DNA from: Tetrahymena thermophila SB210 | Taxonomy: Eukaryota > Ciliophora > Oligohymenophorea > Hymenostomatida > Tetrahymenidae | Direction: 5' to 3' | Assembly (NCBI RefSeq): GCF_000189635.1 | Contig: NW_002476047.1 | Span: 30,497 to 94,496, forward strand | Length of the DNA stretch: 64,000 nucleotides | Shown here: positions 1-12,572 of the stretch, in pieces | Layout of the letters: each line of letters opens with the position of its first letter | Position numbering within the stretch: the first letter of the stretch is position 1 | Position numbers and translations under genes: made by a program | The notes under the pieces: model-generated | Databases searched by the model: none | Told to the model about the DNA's origin: nothing | The model's input: only the letters and a program-made list of their open reading frames with translations

Positions 1-659
1 ATAAAAATTAAGAGTAGATGCAGTAAATTAAAAATAAGAATAAATAAAGTGTGGTTTCTACATTCAACTATAATTTTTTTATTTGCCTAAGATTAATAAA
101 TATTATTTTTATAATTACTTCAAGTGGAAAAATGTGGAAAATTACTTAAAATAATTATAAAAAAATATTTAAAAATCAATCATCATATAAATAAAAAAGA
201 TTATGTCTTTTAAAGCTATATTCAGTTTTTATATCCAGCTTTTACAAAGCTAATATTGAATGAAAAATTTAATTTTTTAATTAGTTGTCTTTAATGTTTT
301 TCATTATTTCTTTATTGAGAAAATTCCTAAAAAATTAAAAAAAAAAATTAATTTAGCAAAAATTAATTAAATCTTACGAATACCAAGTTAAGTTAAATTA
401 ACTGAAATTTAACAAGCTTTTGACCAGGTTTATTGTAAGGTAATCTAAAATTCTTTCTTTTACTTTTTAAAATCTTTAAAATTATAAAATAAATATCATT
501 GATTTGCAAAAAATTATTTACGTTAGAGTTAAATCTAATTGATATCTTTAATCAAACTGTTTTAGAATATCAATTAATTAAATAATACTCAAAGAGTATT
601 TTGATTCTATGTTTATGCTATTAAATTAATTAAAATAATTACTGATTAAATAATTAAGC

Positions 660-3600
660 AAATTTAAGTTATTTTATAAATAAATAATTATAAATAATAT
701 CTCTTTTTTTAACATAATATCTATAAATAGTATTACTTTAAAAATGATTAAACATAATTAAGGTATCTTTCTTAACAATTTATTTAATAATAGTTCTAAG
801 CAGTTTTCTTAAAAATTTATATTTATAGATTTATAGTTTATGCTAAGATAAAAGATTTATTTTACATAGTTGAGAATAAAGTCAAATTAAAAAGAAATTA
901 CGTTATTTTTATTATTATTTTATCAAGGTTAGTAAATTGACTTAATATTTTTAAAGCCTCTAATTATTCACCAAACTATTCGTTACTTTTTAGAAGATAA
1001 ATGTTAATTTTTATATGAAAATTATTTTTAGTTTATATTATACTCAAAATTTATTTAGAGACTAGAGAAATTGGCTGTTTCAAAATAATTTGAAAACTCT
1101 TTAAATATATGTGGACTATTTATTTTAAAAAATGATATACCTCTTAACCTTAATAATAATAATTTTACTTTATGCTAATTATCAGATTTCCATTATAATT
1201 TTTACAAAGTTCTTAGAGAATTTATTTCACCTAATTTTTTTTTTCAGGTTATGAATTTTGGTCTACATTAATGAACCTGATTTAAATATTATCAATATAT
1301 GAATAAATTCTTTAAAGTAAATAAATTTTACGCATTATCAATTTCCAAAAATGATAAATTTTTCATTACTTTGTTTAGAATATCATAAAATTTCTACTTA
1401 ATGTAAATAGTTGAATCAAACCTTTTAAATAATTTTAAGATTAATTTGGTTATAAAACTAAATTAAAAGTTACTTGAATGTATTCTTTATAAAATGCAAA
1501 GATGAAATATTTTTTCCTGATAGAAAGAAAAAGTTATCAATAGTACTTATATCATAAATGTTTAGATCAATTTCACTCCTAATAAAAAAGTATGTTTAAT
1601 TGTTAATTCATAAAAAATGAAATTATTTATTTACATATTAATTTTAAGCTTAATGTTACAAATATCTTTGAGAAAGTTAAAAATATTTATATCTATTATC
1701 AGTTGAGGTCTAAATTTTATCTCAATAGTAAGATCAATATTTTTATTTCCAAAATATTATCTTAGTGAGTTATTGAATAATTAACTTTGATTTATAGTTA
1801 TCTTAAGCTTTTTAAGTGTAACAATTTAGTTTAATATCTCAAAATAATTAAATTCTTTATCTAAATTATTATTTTGATAAACAGAAAAGTCTAATTTTAC
1901 TATCTCTAGCTAGTTGAGCTATTATAGTTTGCTATAAAATTATAAAAATTGTAAAACAATTATGTGGCAAGTTAATTAATTACTTTTTAGCAATGTCAAG
2001 GTTTTATTAAAGCTCTTGTAGAAAAGCTCCATTTTAACTTTAAATAAATATTAATAAGATAAATGCTTTTTGATTCAAACGAAATATTTACTCAATTTTT
2101 AATGATAGCTTTTTGGTATTTGTAGGGAATCTTTGTAAAAAAATTTAAATTAATTATTTTACAGACAAGATTTATTGTTGTTATTTTAAATCTTTCTTAA
2201 ATATCTGCTAGTATTCATTTGATTAATCTTTTTCAGAGAATATAAGCTAGTAACTATCAGAGAGTTATAAGTTATAAACTAACCCTTAAAATAAAGTATC
2301 TTCATTTATTGATGTTGAAATTTTTTTAAATATTAAATCAAAATTTATATTTAAAATTTGTGGAAGCTCGTAGTTTGCCATAGAGGATAGGCAAGCATTA
2401 AAAATCTTGAAACTAATTTTTATTTCATAGAATTTAAATAATATTTTAAAATAACAATTTTACTTATTTATGAAGAGACTCTTCTTATCTTTAATCATAT
2501 GTAAATAAAATTTATCTATATTCTGATCTTCTGTTTTGTTTTCTTAATTATTATCTACTTAATCAAAAATACTAGCTTTCTATTACCTCCATTTGTACTG
2601 ATATTTTTTAGTAGATTCTTAATTAGAGTCATCAACATTATTATTATTATAATTATCTTATTCTGTAGATTATTGTTAAATTACTTGATTATTTTTTTTG
2701 TTATATTTTCTTTTACTTTCTTAATCGAAGTCTTGTTAGTCTTAAGAATTGTTTTGTAATTATCTCCATATTTATCTTTATTTTTTAGTAATATCATAGC
2801 TATTACTATTTCTATTACTACCCTTTTATTCTAAAGAAACATATTTACTTGTTTACAGACCATTTTTATCATTTTAATAAGCTAATTTTTAGCTTTCTTA
2901 ATTCAAGTCTTATTGATCAAAAATATTGTCATTCTATTCCCTTCTTTTAAATCTAATTTTTTTAGTAGAGTCTTAATTAGAGTTATCAACATTAGTGCAA
3001 TCTTATTCTAAAGAAACCTAAGTATTTTAATAAGAATGATTTTTATTAAGTTGATAAACTTATGCTTCTTTGCTTTCTTCATTGGAATCTTATTATTCAA
3101 TAACACTATCTTATTAATCCCTCCTTATGTATATAAATTTTTTAGTAGAATCTTAATTAAAGTTATCAACTTTAGTATAATCTTATTTCAAATACATTTA
3201 TTTATTTATTTGCTGACTCTTTTTATCAAATTGATCAACTTATGTTTTCCTCATTTAATTGAAATCTTATTACTCAAAAGTAATTTCTTGTTGTTCCTTC
3301 CTTTTATATCTAGCTTTTTTAGTAGAATCTTAATTAGAGCTATCTACATTATTGCTCTGTAATCCAAAAAAATCTAATTTATCCATCATTTGAAGAGTAT
3401 TCTTATCATTTTGATATATTTGTCTTTTACTCTCTTAACTGAAATCTTATTATTTGAAAGTACTGTGATATTATTATTTCGATTTAGATCCATGATTTTT
3501 TGTTGAATCTTAGTCATTGCTTTTTCTATTTATTTTGTTTTATTCAAAAGAAAGTTATTTACTTACTTAAAAGCTGTTATTATCACATTGATAAACTTAA

Positions 3601-3770
3601 TTTTCATTCTCTTAATTCTAATCATATTAGTTAAAATTGCTGTCTTATTACTCCCTCCTTTTGTATCTCTATTTTTTTTGCTATTCTTACTGAGTATGAA
3701 AATTATTTATATTCTCTTGTTCCTCAGAGATTACTTACGATTTAGGTATGAAAACAAACTTTTTTTTCAT
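660..3770 (-). CDS. Gln/Asn-rich 60-residue-repeat protein with LRR-like C-terminal part (left end unresolved)
   Basis: Seen: on the minus strand, with TAA/TAG read as Gln, an open frame starts at an ATG at 3770-3768 and runs uninterrupted to about 1,900. Its first 400 residues are seven copies of a 59-60 residue hydrophilic unit around the motif VDNSNQDSTKK, a basic RYKRREQQ stretch, then DQQDFNQESK and QVYQNDKN. After these comes FNACLSSMANYELPQ. Left of about 2,050, Leu/Ile-rich segments such as VKLDFSVYQNNNLDKEF and LEALKILSQFTNLDKI resemble the degenerate leucine-rich repeats common in Tetrahymena proteins. Those segments sit in more than one frame, so introns or decay are likely, and the signal fades below about 660. 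Inference: a repeat or scaffold protein; function unknown. The plus-strand hydrophobic ORFs at 3036 and 3588 are antisense shadows of the repeats. Confident for the repeat half, weak for the left half. Confidence 0.55.
2590..3740 (-). repeat. Seven tandem coding repeats of 177-180 bp
   Basis: A marker with the form TTTAGTAGAATCTTAATTAG (plus-strand reading) recurs near 2611, 2788, 2965, 3145, 3322, 3502 and 3681. The spacings are 177, 177, 180, 177, 180 and 179 bp. Nearly all are multiples of three, so the array grew or was kept in frame with the minus-strand protein. Copies differ by point changes and small codon-sized indels, so the array is not recent. Confidence 0.85.
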
Positions 3771-4238
3771 TTTTTGAATAATAGCTTTTTTTATCAAATA
3801 ATCAAATAATTTATTGAATAGAATAATATTTTTAAATTTACAAGTAGAAATTATAATTTTTTTTACTCAAATATGAGACTTCATCAAATTTAAATAAAAT
3901 ACTTTTTAGATAAATTTTAAAAACATAAATACATATATTAAATTTAAATTACAATAGAGAAACTGCCATAAATTATGTGCTTTATTATAAATATTTTTGA
4001 TGTTAAGGACTTATTTATTTACTATATTACAAAATTTAATGTGTGCATACATAAAATAAATGAAAAAATAAATATACATTTTGTTTTTTTATAGTTAATT
4101 ACAATTAAAAAAAGTAGGAAAAAAATAATATTTAATCTTTTTATACCATCAATCAAAATATTCTAATCACTATCTATTTATTTTTATGATTGAATAAAAA
4201 TCAAACAAACAAAATTTTTAAATATATTCTTTGTTCAT
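3771..4238. other. AT-rich spacer
   Basis: Spacer between two minus-strand genes: upstream of the repeat protein and downstream of the RING/B-box gene. It consists of A/T runs. The TTG-started frame at 4190-4402 on the plus strand is antisense to the tail of the RING/B-box gene. No distinct motif is visible. Confidence 0.6.
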
Positions 4239-7200
4239 TCAACAATACTTCGTTGAAAGTTTTTCTTATAATTAACGAATTCTGTTTTAAGCTACTATCA
4301 TGGCTTATTCTTCAGGAGTTGGTTGAGTATAGCCATTATTCATATTTAGGTTGTTCTCATCTGCCTATCCCTGCTTCCTTATTTCTTCAATATTTTTCTT
4401 AAAATTTTCTAGCTACTCAAATATATTTGCTCTGCTGCTGTTGCTATTACTTTGTGATTAATTCTGTTTTATGTAATCTTTGTTTTATAATGAAAGCTTT
4501 TCATATGCAGGAGTATATTTTTTAACAATAGAAGAGGGACTATTTAGCATATTGCTGAATGCTTGTTTAGTGCTTTGAGATGTCAATGAAAATGTCTTAA
4601 AGGATGGTGATGGTCCATGCAAATTAATTGAATTAGAAAGTTATATAGACTTCTATGTATTCAAGTCTCTTCCAGAAGGACTTAATTTAATTTTTCTTTG
4701 GTTTCCAGATATATTTTGAGAAGGTGAGTGGAATCTCTTGGATGAAGTCGTTTCTGCTGTACCATTAACTTTAATTCTTATATATCTACTTGGAGAAGGT
4801 TAAGTATTTTAGGGGACTACAGAAATAGCTTATGATTTATGAGAATTAAATATATCAGCTATGCTTTAGTTTATATTGCTATTAAGATAAAGATTTTATT
4901 TATTACTTTGAGGACTAGCAAAAATATTGCTCTGATGAATAAAAGATGAGCTAGTAACGTGCTGCTATTAAGATCCAGGGATTTAAATAGAAGGTCCAGT
5001 AGTAGGATCTTCTTCGTGAGCGGCAGTAGGGACTCTTGCTTAAGATGTAGCATTTGCGTGCTACTATATAATGTGTTCTAACAGTTTCTTTGTCTTATCT
5101 TACTATTATTTTTCATAAAATTTATGCTCTAAGCGATTAGGATCTGGTGTTTCGAGACCTTTCAGTCTAAATATTTCAATCTTGACTCTTTTAATAGAAT
5201 CAATATGTGAGTAAAGAGTGTTTGTATCCAATTAAAATTCATATTAAACTTTATCTCTTATTGTATGGAAAAGATTTGTGTCCATCAATTGGATAGTTTC
5301 TAATATTTTAGTTTTGTTTTCTGAGTAATGATTAAATGCTCTTATTTCATTTTGAATATTTCTTTCTTGCTTATAATAGGCTTCCTCTAAATTCTTATCA
5401 AATTCCTTCAAAACTTGTAGGTTAGAATGAACTTTGCTTATTCCTTTATCAATTTCATTAAATTTATCTTCAACACACTCTTCAGCTGATTAAATTAACT
5501 CCTATTATTTCTACTAAAGTGCTAAAATAACTTCTTCAAAACTCTTTTGTATTTGAATCTTGCAATGATCTAAAACTTCGCTTAATTCTTTCTTTTTTTT
5601 ATTTAACCTTGCATCATCTTAGATAAGTAAATCAGCTCTTGTTTTTATTTTGAATCTAAGGTCATCTATGGGCTTATTTAAATTATTAGATAGTAAATAT
5701 AAATTTTATTAATTTAAAAACAATAATAATACTTCTTAGAGACTCTCATAAGCTTTGCTAACATTGTTAACATTATGATTTTTGTGCATTCCTTTGAGAT
5801 ATTCATCTAAGCTGAAGCACTGACATTCGCATGTGAAGCAATATAGAATAGTTTCATCGTTATTTTTCTCTGACATACTCTAATTTTATGATAAATTTTA
5901 ACTCACTTTATTACCTCCCTCCATAGATTTTTTTTTATTCTTGCTAGCCTTAACATTCTCATGGAATTAGTTATCTTATAAAAAATTGGCAGATAGTGCT
6001 TGTTGTTAAGGGCTTGACTATGCAGAGTTATTGAAATTCTATTTATTAGAAAAGGAAGGTAATTGTTGATGTTGGAAAGTGTTTTGTCTATTAGAATAAG
6101 CCTAATCATTGTTATTCTACTAAGGTGGTTGATTAGCATAAAACTGTTATTGCTATTGTTATAGCTATCTATTAGGAATATTTTATTGTTATGCTAAATG
6201 CTACTACTATTAATATTGTTACATATACTATTACTATTATGATAATTACTACTACTATAGTAATTACTGACGATAAAAGTTATCTTACTAAATGTTATTT
6301 GCCTGCTATTCATTTTAGTAGATAGCCCTTTACTAATTTTAATACTAGTCGTTATATGTATCATAATCATTATTAGCAGAAAGAAGAACTTTTATTGACT
6401 CTTCTGGGAGAGGAGTAGATTAATGGCAATTTTCGCAATCAATGCTATGTATCAAATCTTAGCTTTAGTCGTTTTACTACTTTTTAAGTAAATTTTTGTA
6501 TTAATTAGATGCACAATTAAGACATAAATGATGCTGACACTCCATCATTAAGACTTCTTCAGCAAAATTTCTACATTTAAAGCATTGATTCATTTCTTCT
6601 TAATCCTCTTCCTCTTCCTCCTCTTCATCTGCAAGCTATTCACCTTCTTCGTTTTATTCTTACTGATTTTCTAAATCTTCTTCTAAATCATCTTCCTCTT
6701 ATGCAGCTGCTGCATCATCATCATCCCCCTCTTCATCATCTACTTCTTCCTATCTCTATTACTCTTCTTCGTTATATTCTCTTCTTAGAATACCCTCACC
6801 ATCTTATTTTTATTAATTTCCTTATTTAATCTGACTGAATTTTTTGTGACTGTTTAAATTATGTTCTTCATCTTCCTCTTCTTCAACTTCATGTACTTCT
6901 CCTTAAATTTGTTAATCTTAGAGACGTTGTTATAGTAGTTAATTTTGGCGCTTTTATTATTACTCTAAAATTAGTTTTTCTTCGTTATTGCTGTGATGCT
7001 CTTATACTTATTCTACTTATTACAACTACTATTGTTGTTGTTATAGTTATTGCTGCTATTGTTGCTATGAAAGCTTGAGATTAGGATTATAGTTTGCTCT
7101 TTACTAATATGAAGTACTATCTTTTGATTCTTGCATAAATTAAACTTGATCTTCAGGTTATTAGCTCAAGTAGCTGTTAGATAGTATAGAGTAAAACTAC

Positions 7201-7463
7201 TGGTTTTAAGAATTTGTAAGTAAACCATGCTATTAAATATTTTATCCCTAAAATTATTATGCCTGCTATTGCTAAACTTAAGGCTATTGGAGTTAATTTT
7301 GCTATTAATATTGCTAATTTTTAAACTGCATATTGTATTATTCAAAATTAGTGTAGGGGACAGGTTTTTAATTTTAGATTGGATATTACGAAGGATAAGG
7401 CTGATTTCCTGTGCTATTTTGCCCTTAAGATAATCCTTACTCTCCAAAACTTATATTTTTCAT
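4239..7463 (-). CDS. RING-like and B-box zinc-finger coiled-coil protein
   Basis: A single uninterrupted frame of 1,075 codons runs from ATG at 7463 to TGA at 4241-4239 (1,074 aa); no intron is needed. In order: a Gln-rich start (MKNISFGEQGLSQGQN), poly-Gln blocks written mostly as TAA/TAG, an acidic Glu/Asp stretch near residues 230-290, then a RING-like cluster from about residue 293 (CFKCRNFAEEV, ECQHHLCLNC, DCENC). A second zinc cluster from about residue 541 (YCFTCECQCF with later H-x3-H) fits a B-box. A long charged heptad region follows (about 570-760), then a Ser/Asn-rich tail. Known of the family: RING plus B-box plus coiled coil is the TRIM-type order and often marks E3 ubiquitin ligases. 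Inference: possible E3 or scaffold; no catalytic proof. The cluster spacing is not a textbook RING. Neighbours are unrelated and nothing suggests co-regulation. Confidence 0.8.
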
Positions 7464-8219
7464 AACGGGTTTATATTTTCTTATTGATTTTAAAGCTTTA
7501 GTTTTCTGCTTTTTTTAAAAAAAGTAAAAGTTAGTTTTAAGATTTTGAGTTAGATTCTTTTTATTATCTTATTTATTTTTAAATTATTTCTAAGTTTTAT
7601 TTATAAATTTTAAATACTAAAAAATATATGAAATTTTTCTATTAATTCAAAGTAATCTTTGATGATTAATTATCAGCTCGATCAATCGAATATGCAAATT
7701 TCATTCTAAAATTAATAAAAAATTTGTGAAAAAATTAATTTATGGATATTTCCATCTAAATTTTTTGAATTTATTTTTATTGTATCTTATAAATAATTAA
7801 AATTCATAAATCTTTTTTATATTTCTTTTTTTTTCTCTGTGTGTAAAAAAATAAGAAAAGAAAAATTATATTTAAAAGCCTTTTGTAATTTAAAATAATA
7901 AATAAATATAAAACCTGCTTTGCATAATTATAGCTTTAACTAGCATCACGCATATCTAAATAATCAGCTAGTTTTTATGAATTTAAATATCTTTATTTTC
8001 ATTAATCAAATATAAAAATATTTATTTAACTAAAATTTCTTCAGTTAAAATTTGATGAAAACATTTTTAGTGATTTAATTTATTTAATTTGAAAAATAAA
8101 TTTTAAAAAATCTATTTATTAAAAATATATAAAATTATAAATGAGATAAATAAATTGTATATTTTTAGCAATAGTCGATTAATTTGTTTGTAATGCAAAA
8201 TCATTTGAAAGTCTTATTT
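7464..8219. other. AT-rich spacer, promoter side of the RING/B-box gene
   Basis: About 750 bp between two minus-strand genes. Homopolymer A and T runs dominate and no long frame is open on either strand. It must hold the upstream sequence of the gene starting at 7463, but no recognisable promoter element is visible. Confidence 0.6.
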
Positions 8220-11200
8220 TCAAATGTCATCATAGTCTTCTTAGTATTTTTCGTCTTCTTCGTCTTCATCGTATTTAACTTTAAATGAAGAATCCACAAA
8301 TCTATAGCAATTTTGCTCTATATCTTTATGTATCAATTTTTATTCTAACTTTTTAAATGAAAGGTATCCTTTGTTATTAGAAGCACTTTAAATGAAGTGA
8401 CCTATTTGAGAAGAACCTTCAAATTCATAATTTTCTAAGCTTTTCAATACAGACTCTTTTTTAACATAAACATCATCATCGAAAACCTGCTTATCTTGGT
8501 TATCAAACCCTAATTAAATTAAAATTTTATTTTTTTTTATAATATTTTAAACTTAACAATAATCACCTAAAATTTTTTTAATCTCTCCACGAGAAGCACT
8601 TAAATAATTCAATAATCCTTCAAATTATTCTAATAAATAGTCTCTTGTAATAGGTTAGTTTGTATAGTTATTGATTTCAAAGAACTTTTATAATTTAACT
8701 AAAAAAACAAATAAAAATAAAAAAATTTAGATTAAGGTAAAATTATACCATCAAAAACACCAATATCCCAATAAAGTTATTATGAAAGGTCTGCATTTTC
8801 GATCGAAGGTATTTAGAGGAAAGTCGTACTGGCTTATGATGAGGCATATACCTTTAAGTTATTGCTGTTAAATAATTTATTGTTCAAAATCTTTGCATAA
8901 ATTCTGTAAACTCCTGAGGTATATTCTAATTAATAATTAATTTTATTTTAAAATGTAATTTTTTGTTAAATAAAAATTTACTCTTTGATTCTTAAATCCA
9001 CAACCCTATTTTAGAATTGCTAATTTCATTTTAAACTATAATGTTATCTGAATTTTCTTAAACACTCTCATTATCTGGGGTAAATACACTAAACTATATA
9101 ATATTTTAGCTACAAAATCCTGTTAATTTTATTTCACTGCTCTTTTTAGGTGGCTTAAGCTAAGCTTTATCAGCTTATTTTAGCTTTTCAATTTTATTGA
9201 ATGAAAGCTCGTCATTAAACTTTTCAGGAGATGAAATCTATTACTTTAATAAATATCACTTTTCACTTAAAAAATGCTAAAAAACAAATAAAATTTCATA
9301 CTTGCTAAATTGAGTTCTCTTATGAACTTTTTTTAGCAGGATTGCTGCTAGGAGGTCTGGCATGTTACTTTTAAGATTATTTTGGAGATTCAGAAGCAGA
9401 TTAATTATTATTCAACGAACCATTTGAAAATCTAGTATTATTGTTATTTTATTGTTCTTGGATTTTAACACTTGCTACTTAAGGAGAAGTATTTTGATTC
9501 ACCAAGCTTTCTTCTCCGCTTTGGTTAGGTTCTTACTATTTGCCATTTATCCTTAATATTTTAAATTTTAATTAAGTAAATTTCATTTATTTTTTTAAAT
9601 AGAAACTAAATAATTAGAATAAATTCCCAAAAAAAAAAATGAATTTACTTAGACTATTATGACTCAGATGATTTTAAAATTCCTTTTCTTGCTGAGCTTG
9701 ATGGCCTATTTTAAAACCTTGTTTTGTTATCTAGCTCTTTTTTAGGTTCATCATCTATGTATTTAGTTACTGGCGGGAAATCTAAAGTCTACTAACCTGG
9801 TTAAGCATAATATTATTATTCAATAGTTTGATGACCATCTTTTTCAATTTTAATCATGTATTGACCTGGCTCGAGTTAAATTTAAAATGTCCCATCAAAT
9901 CCCTCTTCAACAATTGCTAATTTAATAAATTTTTACAGTTATAAAAAGTTTTTGTGACTAAAGCTTATTACGGTCTACATTGATTTAGTCCTTTTCATCA
10001 TATTAATAAATTTTAATTAAAGCATTTTTTAGATGATCTATTTTTTAGTCCTTTAGAGACTTATAAGAGGCTGTGATTGTTAGGAATGTTAAATTAAAGT
10101 GTTATAATTCGAAATGGAGATCTAATCCTTATTAATTCTGCATTAGTTCAAATATATTAATTGTCTATTATTTTTAATCAATTAAATAACATTAAATTTC
10201 TAAATTATTATGTTTATAAATTAATTTACTTCTCTTAAACTTTTGAAATTATTTGTTTCCTTTACTTCAACAATATACACATCACTTGGAATCTACTCAA
10301 AAATTACTAAACCATGTTTATTTGTTTTTCCTTGGAAGCATTCATTTTTTTTGGGTATGTCTTCGCCCTTTCAGGTTTTTATAAATTAATTTAGTTGAAG
10401 AATTAAATAAAATTAAGTAGAATTTACGAAAAGAGAAGTATTGTTTTAAAAGAACTTTGAATCTGAGTCACTTCTACGTGAGATGCCACTTACAGGACGG
10501 CTTATCCTAGTTTAACTCATGTCTAATAAAAATTGATTAAATGAACTTGTTTATTTATTTGTTAATAAGTTTACTATTTGTATTCAAGGTGAGATTATTA
10601 TGACTGCCTATAGACTGCTATTTTTCACGATAAGGGCGCATTATAACTTATATTTCGTGAAGTTTATTCTTCTTTGTTAAAAGTTCATCTTCTGGAATAT
10701 CGGCTAAGTCAAAATCGCATAGAGTAAGCTAAATTGAAACAGTACAAGTAATCATGTATTAACAAAGTAAATTCAAAACTTGAGCTGAACTAGGCCACTT
10801 ACCTGTTTTTAATTTAGAATGTATACAACCTTTTTTAGGTTCTCCTTAAGTTTTAGACATAACATATATTTCAAAAGCTCCTATTTTTTATAAATTAACA
10901 AAAAAATATTATTTAACTTTTAATTTTACTAATACATTATTTTGATTAATATTAAATATAATAACCATATTAGCTAATATGTTTATAGAAGCATTACCTA
11001 TCCTTTATCTTGAATATATGTTTTATATCGAACTAGCATTTTGATCAACTCTTACAGGCTTTAAGAATACTTTTGCTACAGGAAAATGTTTTAAAATAAG
11101 AATTTTATAATTATTAGCCAATCTGATATATTGCTCTTCGTCATGTTTAGTTGTTCCTTGATGGTTTTGGCAATCATTGCTATTATTAGACAAAAAGAAT

Positions 11201-11933
11201 AACTTAAGCTTGTTATTGAATATTTTTTATTCAAAAATATTTAATATAAATCTATTTAAGTTAAGTATTACCAATACTCAATAACTACAATTACATCTCT
11301 ATCTTTCACATTCTTGAATTCTGGGTAAAATCTTACATCTTCCTTTTCTCTTTATTCTTTTACTTTAGCCCTTGTTTCATTGAGCTTTATCTAGTATTTA
11401 TCTTTAACTATAAAGCCTAATCCTGAGTCATTGAAATCGTATTTGCTATTTATTTAAAAGTTAAAAACATGAATGACAAATTAATTATTTGAAAAGTATT
11501 TGCTAATAAGCAAACATTTTTAATTTAGATATTGCATTTCATAATAACTGTTTAGTTATTTGACATTCTAAAGATTTATTTTTTTATTATAAGACTAATA
11601 TTATTTGGCAATTATTTCTAAATATTTACTAAGGAGGAGTTATTCCTATCGCTTTCCAAGGATTGGCATGAGGTTCATGAATATGATTGTCTAATAGTCT
11701 AGATTCCAATCTATAATTATTTGTGAATTTAGATTATCATCTGAAATTAATTAAATAAATAGTTGAATAGTTAATTAATGATACTTAGATTAGTTTTGTG
11801 TATATTTCTCCCTAGCATTTTTGATCTAGTAAAGAGATGATATTCTTGAAATGTTAGATTTACTCTAGTTACCGCCTGCTGATTAAAGTTAGGGTCTCCC
11901 TAAATTTTTTTAGCTTTAAGTATTATTATTCAT
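8220..11933 (-). CDS. Multi-exon protein of unknown family with SRPxSG and beta-rich repeats
   Basis: Start chosen at 11933 (MNNNTQSQKNLGRPQLQS); TGA at 8222-8220. At least nine exons are needed. Frame-joining introns with GT...AG ends lie near 11,770, 11,580, 11,230, 10,550, 10,400, 10,220, 9,620, 9,280, 8,960 and 8,720. The intron near 10,550 joins two frames that otherwise look like separate genes: the frame upstream of it and MSQTRISRPVSGISRR. The intron near 9,620 likewise joins a segment with two beta-sandwich-like stretches (HGLVIFEQIPSDVYIVEV; FQIQLEPGQYMIKIEKDG) to the C-terminal half. The C-terminus is acidic (YDEDEEDEKYQEDYDDI). The beta stretches resemble carboxypeptidase-regulatory/transthyretin-like folds by eye only. 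SRPxSG-type tails are frequent in ciliary proteins, so a ciliary role is a guess. One junction near 9,930 needs either a 34-nt intron with a poor acceptor or a one-base indel. It could still be two genes. Confidence 0.5.
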
Positions 11934-12035
11934 ATATATTGTAGATTAGATTTGTAACAACAACTAGTAGCTTTGTATGAATGGAGCTATTTATTCAAAA
12001 ATCTTGTATACAAAGAAATTTTGTTAATAAAAAAG

Positions 12036-12572
12036 TCAAACTCTTATCCTTATATTTGATTAAAAATATGATATTTATTAACTTAATTGATTTATATAAA
12101 ATAAGCAAAATATGTTATATAATTTACAAACAAATTTTATTATTTTCCTAATGAAGAGTAAATAACAATTAAATTTTGATAAGATTTAAAATTCAGTGAA
12201 AAAATCATTCAAATCTATTATTAATGTTATTATTTAAAATAAAATCCCATTAATAAATATCTGATATTACTCATTTATTCTTCCTTCAATTTGATTTATG
12301 CAATCTATAAATTAAAATTCAGTCATACTTTCTCTAAATTTCATATAAATAAAATGGATAAAATATTTTCTTGAAAAATAAATTAAATGATATTTCCCAC
12401 AAATTTCATTAACTTCAACTTGACTTAAACTTTTTACTAAAATCGCTAGTTCGCTAAATAATAAATGTAATTCAAAAAAGATAAAAATTAAAAAATTAGA
12501 TAGTAACTTGATTAAATATGGGTTATCTTCAAAAAGAAATATTTCATTTAATTTATTAAATTTAAAAGACAT
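12036..12572 (-). CDS. Hypothetical 178-residue protein
   Basis: A TGA-terminated frame of 179 codons runs from ATG at 12572 (MSFKFNKLNEIFLFEDNPY) through two or more TAA codons to TGA at 12038-12036. The first half has a plausible mixed composition (SQVEVNEICGKYHLIYFSRKY). The second half is rich in Ile/Phe/Leu and less convincing. It has no signal peptide and no motif I recognise. It lies 102 bp upstream of the start of the 8.2-11.9 kb gene on the same strand, so it could also be an upstream exon of that gene or of something lost. Treat as a weak gene call. Confidence 0.35.

Noticed and set aside
2454-3810. Plus-strand hydrophobic repeat protein with an in-frame TGA (candidate TGA recoding)
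   Set aside because: The minus strand of the same stretch is uninterrupted, hydrophilic and repeat-preserving, with an ATG at 3770; the hydrophobic frame is its antisense.
8220-9586. RPA32-like OB-fold and winged helix in the C-terminal half of the 8.2-11.9 kb gene
   Set aside because: Resemblance was superficial; the real RPA32 is at 34.5-35.7 kb and shares no clear motif with this segment.
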